A stretch of DNA of 64,000 bases from Mycolicibacterium sp. P1-18 (GTDB taxonomy: Bacteria; Actinomycetota; Actinomycetes; Mycobacteriales; Mycobacteriaceae): contig NZ_NPKR01000003.1 in assembly GCF_008329535.1 (NCBI RefSeq), positions 62,001 to 126,000 of the forward strand. Reading direction: 5' to 3'. The translations under genes were made by a program, and so were the position numbers. Below are positions 46,818 through 55,231 of the stretch, one piece after another. The notes beneath the pieces were generated by a model that was given only the letters and a program-made list of their open reading frames with translations, searched no databases and had not been told where the DNA came from. Positions within the stretch are counted from its first letter, which is position 1. Every line of letters starts with the position of its first letter.

Positions 46818-47450
46818 ATGCAGATCGCCATCGTGCTCTACCCCGGGTTCACGGCGCTCGACGTCATCGGACCCTACGAGGTGCTGGGCCGACTTCCCGG
46901 CGCCGAGGTCGTCTTCGTCGCGGAGAACCCCGGCCTCGTGGTCAACGACCTCGGCAGCCTGTCGATCAGCGCCGTCACCGGCCTCGACGCGGTTCCGAGG
47001 CCCGACGTCGTCGTCGTCGGCGGCGGGCCGGGCCAGGTGGACCAGATGGCCGACGGTGCGCTGCACGACTGGCTGCGTACCGTCGACGAGACCACGACGT
47101 GGACCATGTCGGTCTGCACCGGTTCGCTGATCCTCGCCGCGGCGGGGCTGCTGAAGGGCCGCCGCGCGACCACCCATTGGCTTGCGATGGAGCAACTTCG
47201 AGACCTCGGTGCGACGCCGACCGAGGAGCGCGTCGTCATCGACGGCAAGTACGCCATCGGCGCCGGCGTCTCCGCGGGAATCGACGCCGCTCTCGTCCTG
47301 GCTGGGCGCATCGCCGGCGACGACGTGGCCCAGGCCGTGCAGCTGATCATCGAGTACGACCCGCAGCCGCCGTATTCGTCGGGCTCGGCCGCGACGGCTC
47401 CCGAGTCGGTGGTCCGCGACGTGAAGGACATGCTCGGGGGTCGACGCTAG
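46818..47450 (+). CDS. DJ-1/PfpI-family protein, isonitrile-hydratase-like
   Basis: 210 residues. The nucleophile elbow 'MSVCTGSLILAAAGLLKGRR' with 'ATTHWLAMEQL', and 'YAIGAGVSAGIDAALVLA', match the DJ-1/PfpI subgroup that includes the Pseudomonas cyclohexyl-isocyanide hydratase. An N-terminal 'YPGFTALDVIGPYEVL' supplies the usual Asp/Glu. It could hydrate an isonitrile or act as a glyoxalase-like hydrolase. RBS AAGGAG precedes ATG 46818. It follows the SDR gene by 53 bases in the same direction. Confidence 0.85.
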   Translation: MQIAIVLYPGFTALDVIGPYEVLGRLPGAEVVFVAENPGLVVNDLGSLSISAVTGLDAVPRPDVVVVGGGPGQVDQMADGALHDWLRTVDETTTWTMSVCTGSLILAAAGLLKGRRATTHWLAMEQLRDLGATPTEERVVIDGKYAIGAGVSAGIDAALVLAGRIAGDDVAQAVQLIIEYDPQPPYSSGSAATAPESVVRDVKDMLGGRR

Positions 47451-47479
47451 GAGCGTTCCCCGCCGAACGGTCGGTCGCT

Positions 47480-48820
47480 CTACCTCCGCCCAACGGAGGC
47501 CAGGATGCGCGAGGGCTCGAGGCGTCGAACGGGGTCGACGGCGGCAGCGGCAGCGGCGAGCCGGGTCAGGTCGCCGGGAGTCAACCCGCCGGCGTCGGCG
47601 GCGCGGCCGTCGGCGAACGGTGCCGAGGAGCGACCGGTGTCGGCCGGGCCGGCGACGTCGACCAATCGGGCCAACCCGTCCTCGACGCGACCGTGCGAGC
47701 CGGGGTCGGCGGCGTTGCCCACCGCGTGCAGCAGCAGCGGACCCGGCACCGCGGTCATCGCGCCGTCGCGGGTGGGTGCGTCGTTGTCCAGGTTGCGCAG
47801 TTCGACCATCGCCAGCGGTGAGTCGGCGTTGGCCGCGACGCGCAACAGGTCTCCGGCCAGGCCGATGCCGCCCTGCCGCAGCCACCGGCCTGCGCCCAGT
47901 GCCGCAACGGGATTGGGCGGGTCGAGGTGAATCTGCGCGAGGCGCGCCGCATCGGCCGGCGCCCAGTTGCTGTCCACCGCGGGTTGCGGTGCCGTGCGCA
48001 GGGCGTCCAACAGCGGACGACCCGCATCCGCGCCCTGCGGAGACGCGAAGGACAGGTGCACGACGGGAACTCCCTGCAGCGCGGACGGGAACGCGGGGGC
48101 ACCGGGCGGGGTGTGCAGCACGCTGAGACTGGTCGTCAGCGCGTCCCCGATCTGTGCCATCGCCTTCGCCCACGCCTCGGCGACAGCATCGAGCGCGTCG
48201 ATGCCCCACAACTGGTATCCCGCCCAGAGATCCTGCGGCTCAACCAGTTCGACGGTGAGCGTGGTGGCGACACCGACCCCGCCGCCGCCCCGGAACGCCC
48301 ACAGCGCCTCCCGGTCGACGACGTCGTCGGCGTCTTCCGTCGCCCGCCTCGTCTGCCCGTTGCCGTCGACGTAGTCGACCGCCAGCAGTGCCGAACTCGC
48401 CATCCCGTGCGGGCGGGTCAGGTAGCCCACTCCGCCGCCGAACGTGTAGCCGGCGACGGCGACCGTGGGCGAGGAGCCGGCCAGTCCCAGCAGTCCGTCA
48501 CGCTCGGCCACCGCGTTCACGGCCGACCACGTCGCGCCGGCACCGACCCGGGCCACGCGCCCGTCGATCTGCACCGACGCCAGCCGGGACGTGTCCAGCA
48601 GCAGGTGCTCCGCGCCGATCGGCGCCCCGGCGCCGTGCCCGCTGGCTTGCACGGCGACGCGCAGATCGTGCCGCGCGGCCCATCCGACGGCGTCGGCGAC
48701 GTCTTCGGCGTTGGCGGCACACGCCACCATGGCTGGCTGCTGTACCACCGTGGCGTTGTGCGGAGTGGTGGCGGCCCGGTAGTCCGCGCTGCCGGGTGAG
48801 GACACGAGATCGTCTCGCAT
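47480..48820 (-). CDS. FAD-binding oxidoreductase, BBE (berberine-bridge) type
   Basis: 446 residues. The PCMH domain contains 'DLRVAVQASGHGAGAPIGAE', where the His after Gly-Ser is the usual 8-alpha FAD attachment site. It continues with 'GLAGSSPTVAVAGYTFGGGV' and 'GREALWAFRGGGGVGVATTL' (read as DREALWAFRGGGG). Such enzymes oxidise sugars, alcohols or secondary metabolites with oxygen as acceptor. The second Cys of bicovalent members is not evident. No partner gene is obvious. Confidence 0.87.
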   Translation of the reverse strand: MRDDLVSSPGSADYRAATTPHNATVVQQPAMVACAANAEDVADAVGWAARHDLRVAVQASGHGAGAPIGAEHLLLDTSRLASVQIDGRVARVGAGATWSAVNAVAERDGLLGLAGSSPTVAVAGYTFGGGVGYLTRPHGMASSALLAVDYVDGNGQTRRATEDADDVVDREALWAFRGGGGVGVATTLTVELVEPQDLWAGYQLWGIDALDAVAEAWAKAMAQIGDALTTSLSVLHTPPGAPAFPSALQGVPVVHLSFASPQGADAGRPLLDALRTAPQPAVDSNWAPADAARLAQIHLDPPNPVAALGAGRWLRQGGIGLAGDLLRVAANADSPLAMVELRNLDNDAPTRDGAMTAVPGPLLLHAVGNAADPGSHGRVEDGLARLVDVAGPADTGRSSAPFADGRAADAGGLTPGDLTRLAAAAAAVDPVRRLEPSRILASVGRR

Positions 48821-48854
48821 GGTGGCCGTTCCGTTCCGTGGGTGTTCGGTGTCG

Positions 48855-49238
48855 TCAGGAGAGCAGGAGGAGTGCCGTGGTGACGAGCATGACCGCAGCG
48901 GTGGCGCCGTGCACGCCGTATGCGATGGACTTGGCTCCGCCGCTGCGAAGCACGATCGCGGCGTCGCCGAGTGGAATGACCGTTGCGGCCAGGATGATCC
49001 AGCCCAGCAGGTGGGCGTCCCCGGCGATCATCGAGACGATCACGATGAGTCCCGAGGCGATGTCGCGGACGCCCTTGACGCTCAGATACGCCCGGGTCGC
49101 CGACTGGTCGGCGTCGACGGGCACGCCGTAGCCGGCGGCCGCCACGCGCGGCGCCAGCACGAAGCGGGCGCCGAGGAAGATGATCGCCGCGGCGAGGACG
49201 CCGGCGAGTACGTAGCCGATGGTGGTGGTGACGGTCAT
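48855..49238 (-). CDS. DUF4267 small membrane protein
   Basis: 127 residues with about four membrane helices: 'IGYVLAGVLAAAIIFLGARF', a conserved 'VLAPRVAAAGYGVPVDADQS', 'YLSVKGVRDIASGLIVIVSM' and a hydrophobic C-terminus. It matches the DUF4267 family of unknown function, often next to TetR genes. It follows the NIPSNAP gene by 11 bases and shares its operator. Confidence 0.82.
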   Translation of the reverse strand: MTVTTTIGYVLAGVLAAAIIFLGARFVLAPRVAAAGYGVPVDADQSATRAYLSVKGVRDIASGLIVIVSMIAGDAHLLGWIILAATVIPLGDAAIVLRSGGAKSIAYGVHGATAAVMLVTTALLLLS

Positions 49239-49249
49239 GTCGAACGCTC

Positions 49250-49576
49250 CTAGCGTGGTCGGTGAACGGGTGAGAACGACGTCGCCTCGAGCAGAGTCGT
49301 CTGCACGTCGAGGACGTCGGCGACGTCGAAACCCGACATGTCGGCCGCGAACTGCGGGCTGGCCATGATCTGACGAGTGAGATCTTCGGGGTCGGCGTCG
49401 GGTGGATAGCCGATCAGCGCGACGAGTCGGTTTCCCTCTCCGCCCGGTTCGGTCCACACCCCATGCGTGGTGACCCCGAACGAGGCGAAGGTGGCGAGGT
49501 GGCGGGCCCAGTGGACGGTCGCGTATCGCCGGAGGGCCTCGGGTGATCGCAGTGTGTAGATCCTGAGTTGGAGCAT
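49250..49576 (-). CDS. NIPSNAP-family protein
   Basis: 108 residues with the NIPSNAP pattern 'LQLRIYTLRSPEALRRYATV', 'HWARHLATFASFGVTTHGVW', 'NRLVALIGYPPDADPEDLTR'. These are small ferredoxin-fold (dimeric alpha-beta barrel) proteins of poorly known role. A purine-rich GAGGAACGAGGG leader lies before ATG 49576. First gene of a two-gene unit with DUF4267, divergent from a TetR gene. Confidence 0.82.
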   Translation of the reverse strand: MLQLRIYTLRSPEALRRYATVHWARHLATFASFGVTTHGVWTEPGGEGNRLVALIGYPPDADPEDLTRQIMASPQFAADMSGFDVADVLDVQTTLLEATSFSPVHRPR

Positions 49577-49620
49577 CGGCGCCCTCGTTCCTCGTGATGG
49601 GCCTCGAGGCGGACCGCCTC

Positions 49621-49677
49621 AAGTGTTAGCAACGCTAGTAAATCGCTTACCGACTGTCGATAGCGTTGCTAGCACTT
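49621..49677. promoter_or_regulatory. Twin TAGC-N3-GCTA operators in a 17-base inverted repeat
   Basis: The bases at 49621-49637 and 49661-49677 are complementary at 16 of 17 positions across 23 bases. Each arm holds its own palindrome, TAGC-AAC-GCTA (49627-49637) and TAGC-GTT-GCTA (49661-49671). One site is near the NIPSNAP gene start and the other next to the TetR promoter (TACTTT -10 at 49688-49693), so one TetR could control both. Confidence 0.72.
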
Positions 49678-49698
49678 CTAGCCATGATACTTTGGGCC

Positions 49699-50253
49699 AT
49701 GGCCATCGAAGATCGTCGCGAACGGGAGCGGGCCGCCCGCCGAAGTCTGATCGTCGCCACGGCTCGCAAACTGGCGGAGTCGGAGGGGTGGGACGCCGTG
49801 ACCACGCGACGGCTCTCCACCGAGATCGAGTACAGCCAACCGGTGCTCTACAAGCACTTCGCGGGCATGGAACAGATCGCCGACGCCGTCGCCCTCGACG
49901 GCTTCGGCGAGCTCGCCGACGCCCTGCACGCGGCAAAGTCCGGTGACGGCGACGCGCTCGGCCGGGTCGCGCACGCCTATCTCGACTTCGCCAGGGATCA
50001 CCCGGCGGTGTACGACGCCATGTTTCTCAGGTCGACGACGTTGAACTTCGCCACCGACGACACCCCGTCCCAGTTGAACGCGGCCTTCGCGACACTGAAG
50101 GACGCGGTCGGCGGGCACGATGCCGACACGAACACCGAGGTGTTCTGGGCCGCACTGCACGGCCTGGTCATCCTCACCCGCACGGGACGTCTACGCCCCG
50201 ACCAGCAATCGGCGCGACTACACCTTCTGGTCGACCGGTTCGACCGAGCCTGA
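49699..50253 (+). CDS. TetR-family regulator of the NIPSNAP/DUF4267 unit
   Basis: 184 residues. Helix-turn-helix 'VTTRRLSTEIEYSQPVLYKH' then 'FAGMEQIADAVA', followed by a WHG-type C-terminal ligand domain ('VFWAALHGLVILTRTGRLRP'). ATG 49699 lies 5 bases after a TACTTT -10 box, suggesting a leaderless mRNA. Divergent from the NIPSNAP gene across twin palindromes. Confidence 0.88.
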   Translation: MAIEDRRERERAARRSLIVATARKLAESEGWDAVTTRRLSTEIEYSQPVLYKHFAGMEQIADAVALDGFGELADALHAAKSGDGDALGRVAHAYLDFARDHPAVYDAMFLRSTTLNFATDDTPSQLNAAFATLKDAVGGHDADTNTEVFWAALHGLVILTRTGRLRPDQQSARLHLLVDRFDRA

Positions 50254-50260
50254 CGCGAAG

Positions 50261-51676
50261 CTACCGAGTCCGACTCGTGCGGGGGTCGCCCCCCGTCGAA
50301 TGGTGACCCTGGTGCACCGGCGACTCCCAGGTATAGGGCTCTTCCGGATGGCCGGAGCCGCCGAGGATGAAGGACCGGTCGCTACGGTTGGCCCGCGCGA
50401 TCGTCGCCAACCACGTGGCGAGCGTGCTGAAGCGGTTGCGCACGCCGGTGAGGAACGCGATGTGGATGAAACCCCAGCCGAGCCAGCCCAGTAGGCCGCT
50501 GAGCTTGACCGGGCCCGCCTGCAACAGCGCGTGCCCCCGGCTGATGTAGGCCGCCGAGCCAAGGTCGCGGTAGCGGAAGGGCTTTCGACTCCGGCCCGCG
50601 AGATCGCGTCGGATGCAGGCGGCGGCGTGCAACCCACCCTGCATGGCGTTCTCGGCCACCCCGGGCAGCTCCTTGCGACCGGCGAGGTCGCCGATGACGA
50701 ACACCTCCGGATGCCCGGGTACCGACAGGTCGGCGTCGACCGTGATTCGCCCCGACCGGTCGGTCTCGGCGCCCAGGACCTCCGCGACGTGTCGCGCGAA
50801 CGGGACGGCCTCGACGCCGGCCGTCCACAACACCGTGCGCGCCGCGTAGTCCGTACTGGGCCCACCCCCCTTCGAACTCACGGTCACGCCGTCGCGGCGG
50901 ACGTCGGTGACGTGCACGCCGAAGTGCAGCTCCACGCCCAGCTCCTCGAGCGTCCGCTGCGCTCCTTCCGCAAGCGCGGGTGCGAAGGTCTTGAGCACCC
51001 GGTCGCCACCGTCGAACAGCAGCACCCGGGCGTCCTGCGGCTGGATTCCGTGGAACTCGTTGGCGAGCGAGCGGGTGGCCAGTTCCCGGATCTGGCCGGC
51101 CAGTTCGACGCCGGTCGGGCCGCCACCGCTCACGACGAAGGTCAACCACTGGTCGCGCTCCGGTCCGGCCGGCAGCGTCTCGGCGATCTCGAAGGCGGCG
51201 AACACGCGGCGCCGAATGCTGAGGGCGTCGTCGAGGGTCTTCATGCCGGGCGCCCACGCCGCGAACTCCTCCTTGCCGAAGTAGGACTGGCGCATGCCCG
51301 CCGCGACGACAAGGTGGTCGTAGTCGAGGTCGTAGGTCGTCTCGTCGGGCCGCCGGGCCGTCAGCCGTCGGGCCGCCGGATCGAGCCGGATCACCTCGCC
51401 GAGCAGTGTCGTCACCTTGGGGTGCTCGGACAGTTCCTCGCGCAGCGAGCGGCTGATCTGTCCGATGCTCAACGTGCCGGTGGCACATTGGTAGAGCAAC
51501 GGCTGGAAGACGTGGCAGGCCGCCCGGTCGACCAGTGTGACGTCCACGTCGACGCCCTTGAATCGGCGGGCGCAGAACAGGCCGCCGAATCCGCCGCCGA
51601 CGATGACGACCCTGGGCCGTCCGGACCGAGGCTGAAGTCCTGCCGATGCCGTGTTGCTCGCGTCCGTCGTGACCAT
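50261..51676 (-). CDS. ndh: Type II NADH dehydrogenase-like FAD protein
   Basis: 471 residues. FAD motif 'RVVIVGGGFGGLFCARRFKG', the NDH-2 hallmark 'HVFQPLLYQCATGTLSIGQI', NAD motif 'FVVSGGGPTGVELAGQIREL' and 'VFVIGDLAGRKELPGVAENA'. The C-terminal part has the hydrophobic/amphipathic helices for membrane attachment ('LLGWLGWGFIHIAFLTGVRN'). It passes electrons from NADH to menaquinone without pumping protons. It is probably an accessory copy, as no respiratory genes are nearby. Convergent with the TetR gene, 7 bases apart. Confidence 0.9.
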   Translation of the reverse strand: MVTTDASNTASAGLQPRSGRPRVVIVGGGFGGLFCARRFKGVDVDVTLVDRAACHVFQPLLYQCATGTLSIGQISRSLREELSEHPKVTTLLGEVIRLDPAARRLTARRPDETTYDLDYDHLVVAAGMRQSYFGKEEFAAWAPGMKTLDDALSIRRRVFAAFEIAETLPAGPERDQWLTFVVSGGGPTGVELAGQIRELATRSLANEFHGIQPQDARVLLFDGGDRVLKTFAPALAEGAQRTLEELGVELHFGVHVTDVRRDGVTVSSKGGGPSTDYAARTVLWTAGVEAVPFARHVAEVLGAETDRSGRITVDADLSVPGHPEVFVIGDLAGRKELPGVAENAMQGGLHAAACIRRDLAGRSRKPFRYRDLGSAAYISRGHALLQAGPVKLSGLLGWLGWGFIHIAFLTGVRNRFSTLATWLATIARANRSDRSFILGGSGHPEEPYTWESPVHQGHHSTGGDPRTSRTR

Positions 51677-51761
51677 GCCGAAGCCTTACCCGATCTGGCG
51701 GTCGCTATTCACGACCCGACACGGCCGGCGTTCGTTACGGCTTCACCATCCGTCACATTGG

Positions 51762-51767
51762 TAACAT
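51762..51767 (+). promoter_or_regulatory. -10 box of the DUF1906 gene
   Basis: TAACAT lies 6 bases before ATG 51774. No Shine-Dalgarno sequence is present, so the mRNA is probably leaderless. Confidence 0.5.
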
Positions 51768-51773
51768 CGCGCC

Positions 51774-52583
51774 ATGTTCGACACGCCGGGGGCTACCGGT
51801 CCTCGGCCACCGCGCGTGGTGTCCCGTCGAGACGCGTTGCGCTACGCCGGGGCGGCGTCCGCACTGGCCGGACTCGGAGCGGCCGCGGCAGGTGCCACGG
51901 CCGCCACGGCATCGGCGGCCGCTCCCACGCTGATCGACTTCGCCATGCGCCAGATCCCGGCCCAGGACATCCGGGCCGCCGGGCATTCCGGGGTGATCAA
52001 CTACGTCTCGACGTCGCGCCCCGGATCGTCCTTCGGCGCAAAGCCGATCACCCTGCCCTACGCGCGGTCGTTGAACGCCGCCGGCCTGGTCATCGTCAGC
52101 AACTACCAGTACGGCAAGCCGGGCGGCACCGCGCCGTCGGACTTCACGCGCGGATACGCCGGCGGGATCTCCGACGCCCGCACCGCCTGGCAACTGCACA
52201 CCGCGGCCGGCGGAGGCCAGAGCGCACCCATCTTCTTCAGCGTCGACGACGACATCGACCGCGACACCTGGAACTCCTTGGCGCTGCAATGGTTTCGGGG
52301 AATCAACGCCGTGCTCGGCGTGCAGCGGACCGGCATCTACGCCGGCATCAACCCCTGCCAGTGGGCGGCGGCCGACGGCGTCATCGGGAACTCTCGAACT
52401 CCCGGCCGGGTGTGGGCCTGGCAGACCCGGTCCTGGTCGAAGGGTCAGATCTATCCCGCCGCAGTTCTCTACCAACGCATCGTGAGCACCGCCACCAATC
52501 CGGGCCCCGTGGTCGGCGGACTCGAGGTCGACGTCAACGACGTTCTGGCCCAGGATTGCGGGCAGTGGAACCTGCACCCGTGA
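51774..52583 (+). CDS. Tat-exported DUF1906 glycoside-hydrolase-like protein
   Basis: 269 residues. The twin-arginine signal 'VVSRRDALRYAGAASALAGL' runs to an Ala-rich cleavage region near residue 50. The mature domain is DUF1906, a TIM-barrel-like fold related to GH25: 'GVINYVSTSRPGSSFGAKPI', 'SNYQYGKPGGTAPSDFTRGY', 'SAPIFFSVDDDIDRDTWNSL', 'GIYAGINPCQWA' and 'VWAWQTRSWSKG'. Mycobacterial Rv2525c is the best known relative and affects the cell envelope. No enzymatic activity is proven for the family. Confidence 0.88.
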   Translation: MFDTPGATGPRPPRVVSRRDALRYAGAASALAGLGAAAAGATAATASAAAPTLIDFAMRQIPAQDIRAAGHSGVINYVSTSRPGSSFGAKPITLPYARSLNAAGLVIVSNYQYGKPGGTAPSDFTRGYAGGISDARTAWQLHTAAGGGQSAPIFFSVDDDIDRDTWNSLALQWFRGINAVLGVQRTGIYAGINPCQWAAADGVIGNSRTPGRVWAWQTRSWSKGQIYPAAVLYQRIVSTATNPGPVVGGLEVDVNDVLAQDCGQWNLHP

Positions 52584-52643
52584 GGCCGGCGCCGGCGCGT
52601 CGGTGACTACTTGCGCCGCGGGGGCGACCACAGCCGTCCCTTA

Positions 52644-52649
52644 TAGACT
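52644..52649 (+). promoter_or_regulatory. -10 box of the XRE-cupin regulator
   Basis: TAGACT lies 6 bases before ATG 52656, again the leaderless spacing. Confidence 0.5.
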
Positions 52650-52655
52650 TTGCCG

Positions 52656-53321
52656 ATGACGAGCACCGAACCGGTCGACGAGCACCGCGACACCGGGGAT
52701 CCAGCCCCGGTGGCACGCGAGGTTCCGCGTGACACGCCGACCGGCGTGGACCTCGAGAAGGTCATCGCGAAACGGGTTCGTGCGCTTCGTCGTTCGACTG
52801 GTCTCTCTGTGGGCGACATGGCCACCAAGGTCGGCATCTCCAAGGCGATGCTGTCCAAGATCGAGAATGCGCAGACGTCCTGCAGCCTCAACACGCTGGC
52901 TCGGCTGGCCTCCGGCCTCGACGTCCCCGTCACGTCGTTGTTCCGGGGCGCCGACACCGAACGCGAAGCCGTGTTCGTCGAATCCGGCCACGGCGCGGTG
53001 ATCGTCGGCCGAGGAACGCGCATCGGTCATCACTACGAATTGCTGGGAGCCCTTCGGGGACAACACAAGCGGCTCGAGCCGGTCCTGGTGACCCTGACCA
53101 ACGCGAGCGAGGTCTTTCCGCTCTTTCAGCACGCCGGCACCGAGATGCTGTACATGCTCGAAGGCGTGATGGTCTACGGACACGGCGAGTCCGAGTACAC
53201 GCTGCGGCCAGGGGATTCCCTGTTGCTGGACGGCGAGGGGTTGCACGGCCCGCACGAGCTGGTCCGCCTTCCCATCAGGTTCCTGGCCATCACGGCCTAT
53301 CCGGACGACGCGGAATCTTGA
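52656..53321 (+). CDS. XRE-cupin transcriptional regulator (PuuR-like architecture)
   Basis: 221 residues. The helix-turn-helix is 'VRALRRSTGLSVGDMATKVG' then 'ISKAMLSKIENAQTSCSLNT', and the C-terminal cupin has 'TEMLYMLEGVMVYGHGESEY', 'LRPGDSLLLDGEGLHGPHEL'. This fusion is that of PuuR and other regulators of amine and amino acid catabolism. The start is set by TAGACT-N6-ATG. It overlaps the HutD-like gene by 4 bases and precedes the amine-assimilation operon, its likely target. Confidence 0.9.
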   Translation: MTSTEPVDEHRDTGDPAPVAREVPRDTPTGVDLEKVIAKRVRALRRSTGLSVGDMATKVGISKAMLSKIENAQTSCSLNTLARLASGLDVPVTSLFRGADTEREAVFVESGHGAVIVGRGTRIGHHYELLGALRGQHKRLEPVLVTLTNASEVFPLFQHAGTEMLYMLEGVMVYGHGESEYTLRPGDSLLLDGEGLHGPHELVRLPIRFLAITAYPDDAES

Positions 53322-53890
53322 CCGACGGGGACACCCGAACGGTACTGGTCCGGCGGTCCGATCGTCAGCGCATCCCCTGGGCGAACGGCGCCGGCGCCAC
53401 CGAGGTGGTCGCCACCGGCGAGGGACGGCCTTCGGCGTGGCGGGTCAGCGTCGCCGACCTCAGCCCGGCACGCACGACGTTCTCCGCGTTCCCGGGTCTC
53501 GACCGGGTGTTCACGGTCGTCGGAGATAGCGGCGTCACGCTGTCCTGGCCCGGCCGGTCCGTCGACCTCGATCCGCTGGAGCCCTACGCCTTCGACGGTG
53601 GACAGGCACCCGACTGCGTGGCGAGCGGGCCGACCAGTGCGTTCAACGTGATGGTCGACGCCACCGCCGCGACCGCGCACGTGGAACGGCGCCGCCTCTC
53701 CCGCGCCACGGTGCACACCGATCCGGACGTCGTCACAGTCGTCTACGTCCACCGCGGCAGCGTTACGGCCGGGACCCACGCCGCCGACATGGGTGACTGC
53801 CTGATCGTGGCTCGGGAATCGGTCGAGGTCACCGGCACCGCGACGATACTGCTGGCCACCGTGCGTCTAGCAGCAGTAAACACTCGGTAA
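53318..53890 (+). CDS. HutD/Ves-family cupin protein
   Basis: 190 residues with the HutD/Ves pattern 'DRQRIPWANGAGATEVVATG', 'AWRVSVADLSPARTTFSAFP' and 'LDRVFTVVGDSGVTLSWPG'. HutD accompanies histidine-use genes in other bacteria and is thought to bind a metabolite and set flux limits. Its TTG start overlaps the regulator stop (TTGA), so translation depends on coupling. Here it accompanies a glutamine/glutamate-type amine operon. Confidence 0.82.
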   Translation: MTDGDTRTVLVRRSDRQRIPWANGAGATEVVATGEGRPSAWRVSVADLSPARTTFSAFPGLDRVFTVVGDSGVTLSWPGRSVDLDPLEPYAFDGGQAPDCVASGPTSAFNVMVDATAATAHVERRRLSRATVHTDPDVVTVVYVHRGSVTAGTHAADMGDCLIVARESVEVTGTATILLATVRLAAVNTR

Positions 53891-53915
53891 CTCAGCGAGA
53901 CCTTCGCCCCTCCTT

Positions 53916-53963
53916 CGCGCACAACTCGTACGAAGTGCGCGCTTCTGCGTCTAATGCTAGATT
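53916..53963 (+). promoter_or_regulatory. Nested palindrome and promoter of the amine operon
   Basis: CGCGCAC (53916-53922) and GTGCGCG (53935-53941) enclose the palindrome TCGTACGA (53926-53933). A TAGATT -10 box at 53958-53963 follows. The repeat is placed at about -35 to -55 relative to the expected start, and is a candidate site for the XRE-cupin protein. Confidence 0.45.
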
Positions 53964-54040
53964 ACGGTGATTCCTACAGGGAAACAGACGGATGGGCGAA
54001 AGCCTCCGTCTGGACCAGACGACACCACGAGGAACATCAC

Positions 54041-55231
54041 GTGCCGGACACCACCAGTTTCCTGATCGTCGGGGGCGGTCTCGAGGGACTCGCCATCGCC
54101 TACTCGCTCGCCGAACGCGGTGAGACCGACGTCCTGGTGCTCGAGCGCGACACCCTGTGCTCGGGCATGACCGCCAAGTCCAGCGGGGTGGTTCGCTGCC
54201 ACTACGGCACGCCCTCGCTGGCCGCGATGTCGTGGTATGGCATCGACGTCTTCACTCGCGCCACCGAACTCTTCGACGACGACATGTCGTTTCGTCAGTG
54301 CGGCTACGTGGTCGGCGTCGGTGAGAACAACGTCAAGCCCCTCGAGGCCACCATCGCGATGATGCAGGGACTGGGCATCACCACCGACTTCATCGACCAC
54401 GACACCATGGCGGACCTGTGGCCGGGGCTTCACCTCGACGACTTCGCCCTCTTCGCCTACGAACCACTCGGGGGACGCGGCGAGGCGTACATGACGGGCA
54501 TGGCCTTCGCCGCGACGGCGCGCAAGATGGGCGTCACCATCCGCCAGGGCACGAAGGTCACCGAACTGCTGACCAACGAGCAGGGGGCGGTATACGGCGT
54601 GACGGTGGCCGACGGATCGCAGATCCACGCCGACCACGTCATCCTCGCCAACGGCCCCTGGGCACCCACCCTGGCCGCCGGCGTCGGGGTCGACCTGGAC
54701 GTCAAGGCCCAGCGCGCCCAACTGGTGCTGGTCGACCAGGGCGTTCCCACCCCCGAAGTGCCGGTGCTGTCCGATCTCGCCGGACTGCAGTACATCTGCC
54801 GCGAACCCAACGGTGAACTGCTGGTGGGCAATTCAGACCACCAAGCCCCGGAGTTCGTCGACCCCGACAAGTACGTCAACCGGGCTGACGAATCGGCGAT
54901 CGAGAAGAACATCGTCAAGCTCGGCCACCGACTGCCCGACATGCCCGATCCGCGCATCACCAGCTCCTACGTCGGCGCCTACGACGTCACCCCGGACTAC
55001 AACCCGATCATCGGTCCGTCTCCCGTGGACGGGTTGTTCCTCGCGACCGGCTTCTCCGGTCACGGATTCAAGATCTCACCGGCGGTGGGCAAGCTCGTCG
55101 CCGACCTGCTGCTCGAAGGCAAGACCACGTTGCCGAACGTCAACGCCGACGACTTCCGATACTCGCGATTCGCCGAGGGCGACTTGCTGTTCAGCCTCCA
55201 TCCCTACGAGGGCGCAGGAGAAATGCGATGA
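54041..55231 (+). CDS. DAO-type FAD oxidase (sarcosine oxidase beta-like)
   Basis: 396 residues. FAD motif 'FLIVGGGLEGLAIAYSLAER' near the start, 'SGMTAKSSGVVRCHYGTPSL' and the C-terminal 'PDYNPIIGPSPVDGLFLATG', 'FSGHGFKISPAVGKLVADLL' are typical of D-amino-acid/sarcosine/glycine oxidases. Such enzymes oxidise secondary amines to an aldehyde plus primary amine. GTG 54041 follows GAGGA by 7 bases; an ATG 87 bases upstream lacks coding signal. It overlaps the glutamine-synthetase-like gene (ATGA). In context it could oxidise an N-alkylglutamate, the role of the multi-subunit N-methylglutamate dehydrogenase elsewhere. Confidence 0.88.
   Translation: MPDTTSFLIVGGGLEGLAIAYSLAERGETDVLVLERDTLCSGMTAKSSGVVRCHYGTPSLAAMSWYGIDVFTRATELFDDDMSFRQCGYVVGVGENNVKPLEATIAMMQGLGITTDFIDHDTMADLWPGLHLDDFALFAYEPLGGRGEAYMTGMAFAATARKMGVTIRQGTKVTELLTNEQGAVYGVTVADGSQIHADHVILANGPWAPTLAAGVGVDLDVKAQRAQLVLVDQGVPTPEVPVLSDLAGLQYICREPNGELLVGNSDHQAPEFVDPDKYVNRADESAIEKNIVKLGHRLPDMPDPRITSSYVGAYDVTPDYNPIIGPSPVDGLFLATGFSGHGFKISPAVGKLVADLLLEGKTTLPNVNADDFRYSRFAEGDLLFSLHPYEGAGEMR

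Noticed and set aside
46818..47450. Enoyl-ACP reductase InhA
   Set aside because: The isonitrile hydratase of Pseudomonas shares the symbol inhA, but this protein is DJ-1/PfpI fold and unrelated to the isoniazid target.
53891..54000. A GlnR box upstream of the glnT-type operon
   Set aside because: GTNAC and GAAAC-like pieces are present, but the spacing does not match the GlnR consensus.
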